From Aquimonas voraii (lineage in GTDB: Bacteria; Pseudomonadota; Gammaproteobacteria; Xanthomonadales; Xanthomonadaceae): a stretch of DNA of 64,000 nt. Shown here piece by piece: positions 1 through 6,575 of this stretch. How positions within the stretch are numbered: position 1 is the stretch's first letter; the number at the start of each line of letters is the position of its first letter. The stretch is from contig NZ_FNAG01000013.1 of assembly GCF_900101825.1 (NCBI RefSeq), positions 1 through 64,000 on the forward strand. Reading direction: 5' to 3'. Position numbers and translations under genes: made by a program. The notes under the pieces were generated by a model that was not told where the DNA came from, ran no database searches, and saw only the letters and a program-made list of their open reading frames with translations.

Positions 1-318
1 CCGGAGTTCACCAGTCGTGCCTTCATCGCGTGGGTGCAGCAGCACGGCGTCGACCACCAGCTGATCGAGCCGGGCAAGCCGATGCAGAACGGCTACATCG
101 AGAGCTTCAACGGCAAGTTCCGGGACGAGTGCCTAAACGAGCACTGGTTCAGCTCGCTCGCCCAAGCCCGGCAGGTCATCGCCGAGTGGCGCCGTGACTA
201 CAACCAGGTCAGACCCCACAGCAGCTGCGGGCGCATCCCGCCCGCTGAGTTCGCAGCCCAACACCGGATCAACAACCAGAAGAACGAAGTACCCTTCAAC
301 CCCGGACTTTCCCAGTAA
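1..318 (+). CDS. IS3-family transposase (OrfB), C-terminal fragment cut by the window edge
   Basis: The reading frame is open from base 1 and ends at a TAA at 316-318, so this is the last ~105 residues of a longer protein. The visible part is the end of an rve-type integrase core. [16 protein letters not shown] carries the catalytic Glu region of the DDE triad, and the YNQVRPHSS segment is typical of IS3-group OrfB proteins. The downstream bases around 300-345 (GGACTTTCCCAGTAACGGGTGGTAT) resemble the terminal region of IS3 elements, so the right end of the element probably lies there. It borders an accessory, lower-GC gene block and may mark an island boundary. Whether the element is intact upstream cannot be seen. 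Confidence 0.85.
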   Translation, partial: PEFTSRAFIAWVQQHGVDHQLIEPGKPMQNGYIESFNGKFRDECLNEHWFSSLAQARQVIAEWRRDYNQVRPHSSCGRIPPAEFAAQHRINNQKNEVPFNPGLSQ

Positions 319-412
319 CGGGTGGTATGGCTGCTGGGGGCACGTCACGGGCTGGCGCGATGCTGTGAAGCTGGACCTGACCCGTGGTTTCTACTCTCAC
401 CGCCGGTTCGTG

Positions 413-787
413 TTATAGCCCGTCCGATTCAAAGGCGCATGCCTCCGCCTTGGAGGCCTGCTCGAATTCGCCACGCGCAGGGAACTCGCACAGTTTGATG
501 TGGCGGAACAGTCCGAATGAAGGTGCCCGGCTGGAATCCACTACCAGGATGACTGAAAACAACTCGCCCCTTCCGAGCGCAGCCGCTACGTCAGCGCAAT
601 CGACGAATCTGGGCGGGCCAAGGGCGGTGAAACGCACTGAAACCTGTTCGTACTTCTGACATGTCGCTTCGAGGTGTTTCAGCACATCCAACGACCCGAC
701 GCAGGATTCGCAATAAAACAAAACAACCCGCAAGGACCACAGAGCCCCAATCGTGACCAACGCGGCCATGATCATCCGCCCATTCAT
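413..787 (-). CDS. hypothetical small membrane-anchored or secreted protein, 124 aa
   Basis: The function is not recognised. The ATG at 787 is preceded by an AGGAGG Shine-Dalgarno ten bases upstream, which supports the start. Residues 5-26 are hydrophobic (MIMAALVTIGALWSLRVVLFYC) and look like a signal anchor. The rest is soluble with several cysteines, including CESC near residue 27. It is the first of a series of minus-strand accessory genes next to an IS remnant. No cassette-type repeat is visible between it and the lipoprotein gene at 913-1449. Confidence 0.6.
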   Translation of the reverse strand: MNGRMIMAALVTIGALWSLRVVLFYCESCVGSLDVLKHLEATCQKYEQVSVRFTALGPPRFVDCADVAAALGRGELFSVILVVDSSRAPSFGLFRHIKLCEFPARGEFEQASKAEACAFESDGL

Positions 788-912
788 GTGCTATGTCCCT
801 CCTGCCGATGCCATCGGGCCAACCTGGGTATTGGGGAATCCCACGGATAGCCAGAGAGCGGATTGAGGGCTCACTGGGAATGAACCCGACCTCGGTTATC
901 AATTTCCCCAGC

Positions 913-1449
913 CTAGAATCCGCGGCAGTTGTTCATGAGCGCGCTGCCATAGGCCTCACGCGACGCAAACTGCGGGTCGGCGTGATCCATGGACGGCAGG
1001 CGACCTCCGTTGTACTTCCATACGCGCTCGGCCTCGCCGGGGAACACCGGCTTTCTAGCCTCCCAACACCAATCCAGCAGCTGCGGCACCTCTGGGAACG
1101 AGACCACCGATCCCGTCGACTCGATCAGTAGCTCAACGTGCCGGTCGTTGGTGCCGAAGCAGGTCATGGCGCACCCGGACACGCGCTCAGTAGGCATGTG
1201 GATGGGCTGATGGAAAGGCAAAGAAACGGAAACACCGATGCCTTCACCGCTGACGTACAGGTCCACCACGCCGCCATAGTTCGTCGCCCCAACGTGGCTG
1301 GGGCCGCCGATGGTCATGGACGTGCTTCGAACGGAAGGCTCAGCTTCCAGCGCGTCCACGGCGAAATCGCGTTCGAGCGTGCTGTAGGCCTGCGAGCACC
1401 CTGCCAGCAACACGGCCATAGAAAATGCACCAATACAACGAATGATCAT
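913..1449 (-). CDS. hypothetical lipoprotein, 178 aa
   Basis: The ATG at 1449 is chosen because GGAG lies about nine bases upstream and the protein then begins with a clean lipoprotein signal (MIIRCIGAFSMAVLLAGC, LAGC lipobox, predicted lipidated Cys18). A longer frame reaches 1518 but has no comparable signal. The mature part is about 160 residues with five further cysteines and no family I recognise. It is probably anchored in the outer or inner membrane facing the periplasm. On the minus strand its 5' side faces the repeat at 1519-1610, about 70 bp away, so it looks like the terminal member of the repeat-separated array. Confidence 0.6.
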   Translation of the reverse strand: MIIRCIGAFSMAVLLAGCSQAYSTLERDFAVDALEAEPSVRSTSMTIGGPSHVGATNYGGVVDLYVSGEGIGVSVSLPFHQPIHMPTERVSGCAMTCFGTNDRHVELLIESTGSVVSFPEVPQLLDWCWEARKPVFPGEAERVWKYNGGRLPSMDHADPQFASREAYGSALMNNCRGF

Positions 1450-1518
1450 GGCACTTGCTCCGCAAGAAAAAGTAAAGGCGGAAACTACCGTCCAACGCAG
1501 CAGGTTCAAAAGCGACAA

Positions 1519-1610
1519 GAGTCAGTTTCTATGACCTGGAAAATGAACCCGACGCCTCCTTTTTGTTACCAGCTCACCCGCCCCGGAAAGTGAACCTGAC
1601 CCCCTTACCG
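1519..1610. repeat. composite cassette repeat, copy 1
   Basis: This is a 92-bp copy of a two-part repeat. Part A (GAGTCAGTTTCTATGACCTGG followed by AAAATGAACCCGACGCC) is an imperfect inverted repeat. A pyrimidine-rich spacer follows (TTTTTGTTACCAGCTCACCCG). Part B is GGAAAGTGAACCTGACCCC (1586-1604). The same order and spacing recur at 1978, 3396, 4101 and 5441. The stop codon of the next minus-strand gene (1617) is 13 nt from the end of part B. Confidence 0.85.
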
Positions 1611-1616
1611 TTTGGT

Positions 1617-1913
1617 TCACTGAGGCGCTCGCGCAGAAACGGGCTTTCTGACGACGAGCCAGTAATAGAGAATCGCTGCAGCAACCCCTCCGATCAAGAG
1701 CAAAGTGCAGCGAAACAACTTTCGCGACGGCGGCGCTGTACTTACACAATGCCAAAGCATTGCCAAGAATACGGACACTCCCGAACCGGCAACCACAACC
1801 CAAAGCGTGCTACGCACGAAGTCCACTGGCGCCGCTGTGTCCACTACCCCAACAGCAACCAAGGCAATCAATGAGAAGGAAGCAACGCTCACCAATATCT
1901 TCAAAGGACCCAT
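1617..1913 (-). CDS. small integral membrane protein, 98 aa
   Basis: Not assigned to a family. From the ATG at 1913 the protein has three hydrophobic stretches (about residues 4-24, 34-54 and 65-85) separated by short loops, so it is predicted to be a three-helix inner-membrane protein with a basic C-terminus. A longer in-frame start at 2063 would read through the repeat at 1978-2069 and give a spurious Gly/Ser N-terminus, so the internal ATG is preferred although its Shine-Dalgarno is weak (GAGGCAACGG). It is flanked by composite repeats on both sides, like a single-gene cassette. Confidence 0.5.
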   Translation of the reverse strand: MGPLKILVSVASFSLIALVAVGVVDTAAPVDFVRSTLWVVVAGSGVSVFLAMLWHCVSTAPPSRKLFRCTLLLIGGVAAAILYYWLVVRKPVSARAPQ

Positions 1914-1977
1914 CCGTTGCCTCAACGATCCGAAATAGAGTGAGAGTGAGGTGCTGAGCGGAGCGCAAAAGGAGTGA

Positions 1978-2069
1978 GCGTCAATTTCCATGATCCGGCA
2001 AATGAACCCGACGCCTTCTTCTGGCACCTGCTCATCCGATCCAGAAAGTGAACCTGACCCCATTCTTGC
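1978..2069. repeat. composite cassette repeat, copy 2
   Basis: Same A-spacer-B structure as the copy at 1519: GCGTCAATTTCCATGATCC, then CAAATGAACCCGACGCC, a spacer with CACCTGCTCATCCGATCC, then AGAAAGTGAACCTGACCCC ending near 2061. It lies between the small membrane protein gene and a 16-codon gene remnant whose stop codon is at 2088. Confidence 0.85.
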
Positions 2070-2087
2070 ACGCGGGTGCCGAAGTGC

Positions 2088-2138
2088 TCACTTCTCGAAC
2101 GCCTTCAGAACAAGAAGGGGATCAAAGTATCTTTTCAT
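2088..2138 (-). pseudogene. 16-codon gene-start remnant, duplicate of the 5' end at 2575
   Basis: The ATG at 2138 opens a 16-codon frame (MKRYFDPLLVLKAFEK) that stops at 2088. The stretch 2108-2162 matches 2545-2599 at about 48 of 55 positions without gaps. This match covers the part-B repeat core, the Shine-Dalgarno region, the ATG and the first codons (MKRY..LL.L). It is therefore a leftover copy of the start of the gene at 2135-2575, cut off after about a dozen codons. It occupies its own inter-repeat slot, as if a cassette had lost nearly all its cargo. Confidence 0.6.
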
Positions 2139-2575
2139 GCCTTGGAAAGTGAACCTGACCCCCTTTTTTGGCCACGCCCAATGGCGAGCGTCACGGCCGG
2201 CGTGCGAGCCTTGGGATACAGCTCGATCAGCCTGTCGAGCACCTGAGTGAGCCGCGACCTCAGAGCGGGCAACGACGCCGCACACGAACGCGCGGCGGCG
2301 TAGATCTCGGGGCGATCGGCGAGAGCTTCGGCGATGCGGACGCCAGTCACACTGCGCCGTCTGGCCAGTGTTTGCAGGCCCTCGGACCCCGTATCGATGT
2401 AGGTCTGCAGCGCGTCCGCAGCTGGCCAGCCTTCGGTGGCGTCGTACAGTGCATAGAAGCGCTCGACATCGACGTACTCGATTCGGACGGAGGGTGGCGC
2501 CGCTGTGCTGGGATTGCAGGCAAGGCCGCTACAGGCAAGCACAAGACCAAGAAGGTGGGCAGAGTACCTTTTCAT
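2135..2575 (-). pseudogene. truncated lipoprotein, N-terminal part of a DUF2268-like predicted Zn-protease
   Basis: The ATG at 2575 gives a lipoprotein-type signal (MKRYSAHLLGLVLACSGLAC). It is followed by a segment reading VERFYALYD...LQTYIDTGS.GL..LARRRSVTG and YPKARTPAVTLAIGRG. From memory this matches the N-terminal region of xanthomonad DUF2268-type putative Zn-dependent proteases. Those proteins continue well beyond the IGRG motif and carry the HExxH metal site later. Here the frame runs into a part-B repeat (2144-2163) right after IGRG and ends with repeat-encoded residues (RGSGSLSKA), so the catalytic region is missing. The product, if made, is probably not a protease. The family call comes from recalled motifs, not a search. 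Confidence 0.55.
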
Positions 2576-2580
2576 GCTTT

Positions 2581-2752
2581 GGAAAGTGAACCTGACCCCA
2601 TTCTTAGACCCCATTCTTAGAAATCAAGAACAGCACGTGAAACAGACCAGAAAACCTTACTCACTCATGGAAACTCAACCTGACCCCGTTTTCCTACCCC
2701 GTTTTCCTCTTTTGGCACCCGCTCATCCGTACCACAAAGTGAACCTGACCCC
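2581..2752. repeat. degenerate cluster of part-B repeat cores
   Basis: Three copies of the B core occur here: 2581-2599, about 2669-2687 (variant GGAAACTCAACCTGACCCC) and about 2734-2752 (ACAAAGTGAACCTGACCCC). Short direct duplications (ATTCTTAGACCCC, TTTTCCTACCCCG) lie between them. The TTTTGGCACCCGCTCATCCGTACC spacer is recognisable before the last core. No intact part A is present, so this looks like an eroded or rearranged composite repeat. Confidence 0.75.
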
Positions 2753-2777
2753 GTGCTTGCGAAAGTCTCTACACGAT

Positions 2778-3224
2778 CTAAAGCCTCTCCAGCTCGAACG
2801 ACCCAAAGGTCCCCCTTTGCTCGTCATTAAAGTACTTCCCTGCCGCGCCTTTAAGATCGTGCGAAAACAGAATGTCCGAGTGACCAAAATACGCGTCGTC
2901 GGTCGACGCCTCCGCGTTCTCTATGTTTGAGTACAGATACTTGAGGCGAATTGCGCCGGATGAAGTTACTTCGATCGTCGCGCCCTGGCTAAAGAAGGCA
3001 ATTCTGTCGTCGCCCAACTCCATGGTTACTTGAATGGAGTTCCGAATTATCTTGATCCGCAGTACAGCCTCCCATGGCTGGTTCGCCGGACCTCCGTAGA
3101 TACCCATCAGCCCCTTGCACCTCCAATCGCCACGAATCTTCTGGATTGGAATCGGATGGGCAGGCTGACTCCCGGCGTGGCGATTATTTCCCGCTAGCCG
3201 GTCAATTTTCGCGTAGGCGTGCAC
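2778..3224 (-). CDS. hypothetical beta-rich protein, possibly a Cap15-like beta-barrel, 148 aa
   Basis: The GTG at 3224 has an AAAGGAG Shine-Dalgarno eight bases upstream, which fixes the start. No signal peptide or membrane helix is visible. Residues 30-148 look all-beta. They read IRGDWRC, then W-E-A-V-L-R-I-K-I followed by I-Q-V-T-M, then LKYLYSN, then GHSDILFSHDLKGAAGKYF and GTFGSFELERL. This order (GxW; WxxxLxI; LxYxYxN; HxGxxxL; LxGxYxxDxxRGTxGxxxLxR) recalls the minimal beta-barrel of S-2TM-beta/Cap15 CBASS effectors, but the two N-terminal helices of that family are absent. That link is inference from motif shape only. It sits alone between repeats. Confidence 0.5.
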   Translation of the reverse strand: MHAYAKIDRLAGNNRHAGSQPAHPIPIQKIRGDWRCKGLMGIYGGPANQPWEAVLRIKIIRNSIQVTMELGDDRIAFFSQGATIEVTSSGAIRLKYLYSNIENAEASTDDAYFGHSDILFSHDLKGAAGKYFNDEQRGTFGSFELERL

Positions 3225-3395
3225 TCTGGGACTCCTTTAGTCAATATTTGATCTTGGACGGCCGCTTGATCAGCGGTGTCGCAAGATACATACAAGCGCC
3301 TGTCAAGACTCGATCTACAAACTCACAGAATGGACGCTGGCGGTCGTCTCGACGCGCTCACCGGGCGCCAAGGAAAGGGGCCAACAAAAAGGGTA

Positions 3396-3603
3396 GATTC
3401 AGTTTCCATGATCTGGCAAAAGAACCCGACCCCCTCTTTTGTTACCAGCTCACCGCCCCGGAAAATGAACCTGAACCCCTTCTTCCCATGTGGCAAAACA
3501 AGACCTGACCCCAGCTTTTGCTTTACCCCACTGATCCGACCAAGGAAGTGAACCTGACCCCCTTATCGCCTATCGCCTGCCCTCAGAAAGTGAACCCGAC
3601 TCC
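3396..3603. repeat. composite cassette repeat, copy 3, with two extra B cores
   Basis: A full A-spacer-B unit lies at 3396-3487 (GATTCAGTTTCCATGATCTGG ... GGAAAATGAACCTGAACCCC). It is followed by a partial second unit containing GACCTGACCCCAGCTTTTGCTTTACCCCACTGATCCGACC and an AGGAAGTGAACCTGACCCC core (3543-3561), then a third core near 3585-3603 (AGAAAGTGAACCCGACTCC). The stop of the neighbouring minus-strand gene lies 31 nt further on. It is the most expanded of the arrays. Confidence 0.85.
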
Positions 3604-3633
3604 GTTACCGCTTTCGGTCACTGCCTTTTGGCT

Positions 3634-4047
3634 TCAATTCGGGACGATTGGTGAACACTGGTAGCTAATCTTGTTTATTCCGTCGGTGGCATATTTGCCG
3701 CCCACTCCTCCGGGGGCGGAAATCGCCGAGACGAAGGTGCCGACAGGGCAACCGTTCCTGTCTCCCCCGCCTTGATTCGTAATCTCAAGCTGTACCGCAC
3801 CTCGATCCCTAGTCCCGAGGGCATCGACCATTGATCGAAGAGATGCGTTATTTTTCTCTAAGGAATCGACACGTGCGACCAGTTCGGAGTTGGATGGATC
3901 GCATGGGCGGCTTTTCCCGAAAGATAGCCCGAATAGCTGCGTGGTGCATTCCGCGAAGAACATGCCATGCGCAACCGAGCCCGCAATCACTAAGGCCGCG
4001 AACGCAAACACCCACCGAGGCAGTGAGCCAAAATCAATTGAAGTCAC
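3634..4047 (-). CDS. hypothetical single-pass membrane protein, 137 aa
   Basis: The GTG at 4047 is chosen because AAAGGAGG lies directly upstream at good spacing; the frame could extend ten codons to 4077. One transmembrane helix spans about residues 11-30 (VFAFAALVIAGSVAHGMFF). After it comes a short probable coiled coil (ELVARVDSLEKNNASLRSMVDALG), then a C-terminal domain with a conserved-looking GCPVGTFVSAI...INKISYQC pattern that may form a disulfide in the periplasm. No family recognised. Repeats flank it on both sides; its GC is lower than that of the core genes. Confidence 0.6.
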   Translation of the reverse strand: MTSIDFGSLPRWVFAFAALVIAGSVAHGMFFAECTTQLFGLSFGKSRPCDPSNSELVARVDSLEKNNASLRSMVDALGTRDRGAVQLEITNQGGGDRNGCPVGTFVSAISAPGGVGGKYATDGINKISYQCSPIVPN

Positions 4048-4100
4048 CCCAGCCCTCCTTTCGTTTGCACCAAGCACTGAACACGAGAGAAATCGGAAAA

Positions 4101-4225
4101 GGGGTCAGAGTCAGTTTCCATGATCTGACAAATGAACCCGACGCCATCTCTCAGCACCCGCTCATCCGACCCAGAAAGTGAACCTGACCCCCTTACTGCT
4201 ACTGCGGAAAGTGAAACTACCCCCC
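4101..4225. repeat. composite cassette repeat, copy 4, with an intact palindromic part A
   Basis: The clearest copy. GGGGTCAGAGTCAGTTTCC at 4101 and AAATGAACCCGACGCC ending at 4145 are arms of an imperfect hairpin with a loop around ATGATCTG. The CACCCGCTCATCCGACCC spacer, the B core AGAAAGTGAACCTGACCCC (4173-4191) and an extra core GGAAAGTGAAACTACCCCC (4206-4224) follow. The TIR-like gene stop codon begins nine bases after the last core. Confidence 0.85.
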
Positions 4226-4233
4226 CTTACCGC

Positions 4234-5379
4234 TCAGCTCGGTGGATTCCAAGCGACACCGTAAACATGCCTGAGAAGCGGGCTCTTTAGTGAGACGGCG
4301 AACGAAACCGAGCCAGCAATGCAGCTCTTCTTTACCTCGGCCCTAGAAATCTCGCTCTCCACGATGTAGTCGATCCCATGCGAAAAACTAGCCACGAAGA
4401 ACTCTACATCCTCAGGGTCAATTTTGTATTCGCGCGGAAACCTAAAATGCAGCTCGATCTCGCGCGCTCGGTTAACCGGAACAATCCCTTCATAGCAGAG
4501 AAAGTTCCTACCAAAAACTTCGGTACCTCTACTCGAGCCAACATCGGATTGCTTCACAGGCGCCAAGTACCTACCGGAGAACTCCATATCATAGGTAAGT
4601 CGGTCGCCTTTACGAGCGGGAGGTGACAACCTCACCTCGCCGATAACACCCAGCGGGGATACTTCCTGGAGTTCAAGCACTGCATTCAGAGGCCTACTTG
4701 ACGACACTAGCTCAAACTTGCTATTCATCGGGCAAGCATTAACTGGAAGCGACGGCGGAGGGAATTCACTCCATCTATAGATTGGAAGTTTCTCGCACCC
4801 GTCCCTTACAACCAAGATCGATCTTTGCGTTGCGTGGTACCAATAGAAATCTTGGCCATCCGCTTTGAGCTCAAAAAGATGGCTGGCCTCCTCGGCGATG
4901 AAGTCCGTTGTCTCTTGGGACAACAACAACTCGTGATCTGTCAGTCCGCCCAGTTTCACACTGTGAATCGATGCGATCGCCCGGCGCAGAAATTCCGCCG
5001 AGAAGAGCTTGCTTCGGGAGAAGGTCTGATACGTTCCAAAATTTGGGGAGAACCCATCCATCTGGACACCATCCTCGGCAAAAACTAAGGTCGGTTTAGC
5101 CTTTCCGAATGCCATAGCAATTTCCTGAGAAACGGCGGACGGCATTCGAAACGACTCCTTTCCTTCGATCTTGTCTCGAATGGTAGCCACGGCGATCACA
5201 ATATCCGCACTCTCGATCATTTGAAGGGCCATTGCAGGGGGCACTTCACTCCCACCATGGTCGACATTTGCGCAGCTTATGTCCAAACCCTCACAAATAG
5301 CTCGAAAGAAGGAGTTAACCTCCCTATCACCGGCCGAGAACGAGCAGGAAAAGAACGCTTTGACCTCTGCAGACTTCAT
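4234..5379 (-). CDS. TIR-like domain protein with a large uncharacterised C-terminal region, 381 aa
   Basis: The ATG at 5379 is preceded by GGAGGG seven bases upstream. Residues 1-135 look like a TIR or TIR-like Rossmann fold. They start with the strand VKAFFSCSFS, continue to IESADIVIAVAT and then SAVSQEIAMAFGKAKPTLVFAEDGV. Glu86 in SQEIAMAF is placed like the catalytic Glu of NAD-hydrolysing TIR domains. Residues about 150-381 are probably mixed alpha/beta to beta-rich and are not recognised; there is no signal peptide. Bacterial TIR proteins with a distinct second domain are often antiphage or nucleotide-sensing effectors, which is the working inference here. The gene is AT-richer than the core genome and is bounded by composite repeats at 4101 and 5441. 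Confidence 0.6.
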   Translation of the reverse strand: MKSAEVKAFFSCSFSAGDREVNSFFRAICEGLDISCANVDHGGSEVPPAMALQMIESADIVIAVATIRDKIEGKESFRMPSAVSQEIAMAFGKAKPTLVFAEDGVQMDGFSPNFGTYQTFSRSKLFSAEFLRRAIASIHSVKLGGLTDHELLLSQETTDFIAEEASHLFELKADGQDFYWYHATQRSILVVRDGCEKLPIYRWSEFPPPSLPVNACPMNSKFELVSSSRPLNAVLELQEVSPLGVIGEVRLSPPARKGDRLTYDMEFSGRYLAPVKQSDVGSSRGTEVFGRNFLCYEGIVPVNRAREIELHFRFPREYKIDPEDVEFFVASFSHGIDYIVESEISRAEVKKSCIAGSVSFAVSLKSPLLRHVYGVAWNPPS

Positions 5380-5440
5380 AGAACCCTCCGCGCCCCTGAA
5401 AAAGCTTCGTCGTGATTGCTCTATGCCCTAGGCCGAAAAA

Positions 5441-5531
5441 GGGCTCAGAGTGAAATTCCATGATCTTGTAAATGAACCCGACACCCTCTTTTAGCACACT
5501 CTCATCCGACATAGAAAGTGAACCTGACCCC
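5441..5531. repeat. composite cassette repeat, copy 5
   Basis: Part A variant GGGCTCAGAGTGAAATTCC with TAAATGAACCCGACACC, the spacer TTTTAGCACACTCTCATCCGAC, and the B core AGAAAGTGAACCTGACCCC ending at 5531. It separates the TIR-like gene from the STAS/HATPase gene, whose stop codon begins at 5545, and is the last copy before core genes resume. Confidence 0.85.
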
Positions 5532-5544
5532 TCACCCGTAGACC

Positions 5545-6555
5545 CTAGCGCTTTCTGGACAGTAGAAGTGCGCGTGAGGCCATGGATGCAGTAAGGAAGT
5601 CGATCGCCGTATGGGCTTGCTTCAGCGCATGAGCTTCGCTTCTGAACTTCTCCAGCTGCTCCCCCAGAGGCTTGAGGTTTGAGAGCTGCATTCGTAACCG
5701 GATTGCAGTTCCGGGAATTCCCCATCGCATGGGGACGACATCCGTCCCCGAGACAGAGATCGCGCTGGATCCGCTGCCAATCAGAAAGCTACCGCCTCGA
5801 CGACAGAGGGAACTGGTCATGTAAAGCCCGTACCCAGAGTTAGTCCACGGGCTCCGCGATCGCATTCGCTTCACTTTTTCTGCTTTCCCCGAAACACCCG
5901 GAAGCAACGCCAAATGAAGCGCGTCGAGGTCTGACTCGAATTTAAGCTTGGGGTTCTCACGAAGACCTTGTGCGATCCCTATTCCCCAGTCCATCGCTGC
6001 AACCTCAACTTCACCCCTCGCGGGCCAGTACTGCGCGCAAGTGGCGACCCGGTCTGCTTGGCTATGCTCAATAACGTTTCGCATGATCTCCCGCATCGAG
6101 TATGTGAGAGTCTCGTGTACGTCTTCGTTGGAGCCCTGACAAAGGATGCTAGCAAGCTCATCTGCGAGCTGCTCCATCACTTCACCCGTCTCTACTCCCT
6201 GCTGATCCGCCATCCGCCTGACGTCTTCTGCGAGAAACACCTTGATCGGCGCATAGGAACCGCTTCCTTCGCCAACCTTCCCCAGCCGCGGACTGCTCCC
6301 CAAAAAAGACTGAAAGAAACCGAAGTTATTCGCGTAGCTGCCTACTGGGACGCTTCGGACTCGCAGCGCATTAAATCTCCTCAGGCTCTTTTGTCGAGAT
6401 ATCTCGCTCGAAGCAATGAGAGCTGATAGGGGCTCGATCCAACGCAATCCTGAGAAGTCAATGTCGCAATCTTCCCCGTCAGGAACCTCTCTGAGTTTTG
6501 CGGCAAACCCCAGTGCAGCTTGTGTCGAAAGTCGCTCTGGAAAACGAATCAACAC
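5545..6555 (-). CDS. STAS-like plus GHKL ATPase (HATPase_c) protein, 336 aa
   Basis: Residues 1-85 resemble a STAS-type domain (DIDFSGLRWIEPLSALIAS). Residues about 140-300 form a GHKL ATPase: N-box REIMRNVIEHS (155-165), G1 box DWGIGI (189-194), G2 box SGYGLYM (240-246) and a late GTAIRLRM strand. There is no phospho-acceptor His domain and no receiver, so it is not a classical sensor kinase; it more resembles anti-sigma/serine-kinase-like or defence-island ATPases. The start is GTG at 6555, 20 nt after the nrdJb stop on the same strand, so it could be co-transcribed with nrdJb although composition groups it with the island. A repeat separates it from the TIR-like gene. Any functional pairing with that gene is inference. 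Confidence 0.65.
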   Translation of the reverse strand: MLIRFPERLSTQAALGFAAKLREVPDGEDCDIDFSGLRWIEPLSALIASSEISRQKSLRRFNALRVRSVPVGSYANNFGFFQSFLGSSPRLGKVGEGSGSYAPIKVFLAEDVRRMADQQGVETGEVMEQLADELASILCQGSNEDVHETLTYSMREIMRNVIEHSQADRVATCAQYWPARGEVEVAAMDWGIGIAQGLRENPKLKFESDLDALHLALLPGVSGKAEKVKRMRSRSPWTNSGYGLYMTSSLCRRGGSFLIGSGSSAISVSGTDVVPMRWGIPGTAIRLRMQLSNLKPLGEQLEKFRSEAHALKQAHTAIDFLTASMASRALLLSRKR

Positions 6556-6575
6556 CTATGCTTGCCCCCGTGGTT

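Noticed and set aside
1519-5531. Canonical integron attC sites between the cassettes
   Set aside because: The repeats are regular, but no GTTRRRY/RYYYAAC core sites flank them and no integrase gene is in the window.
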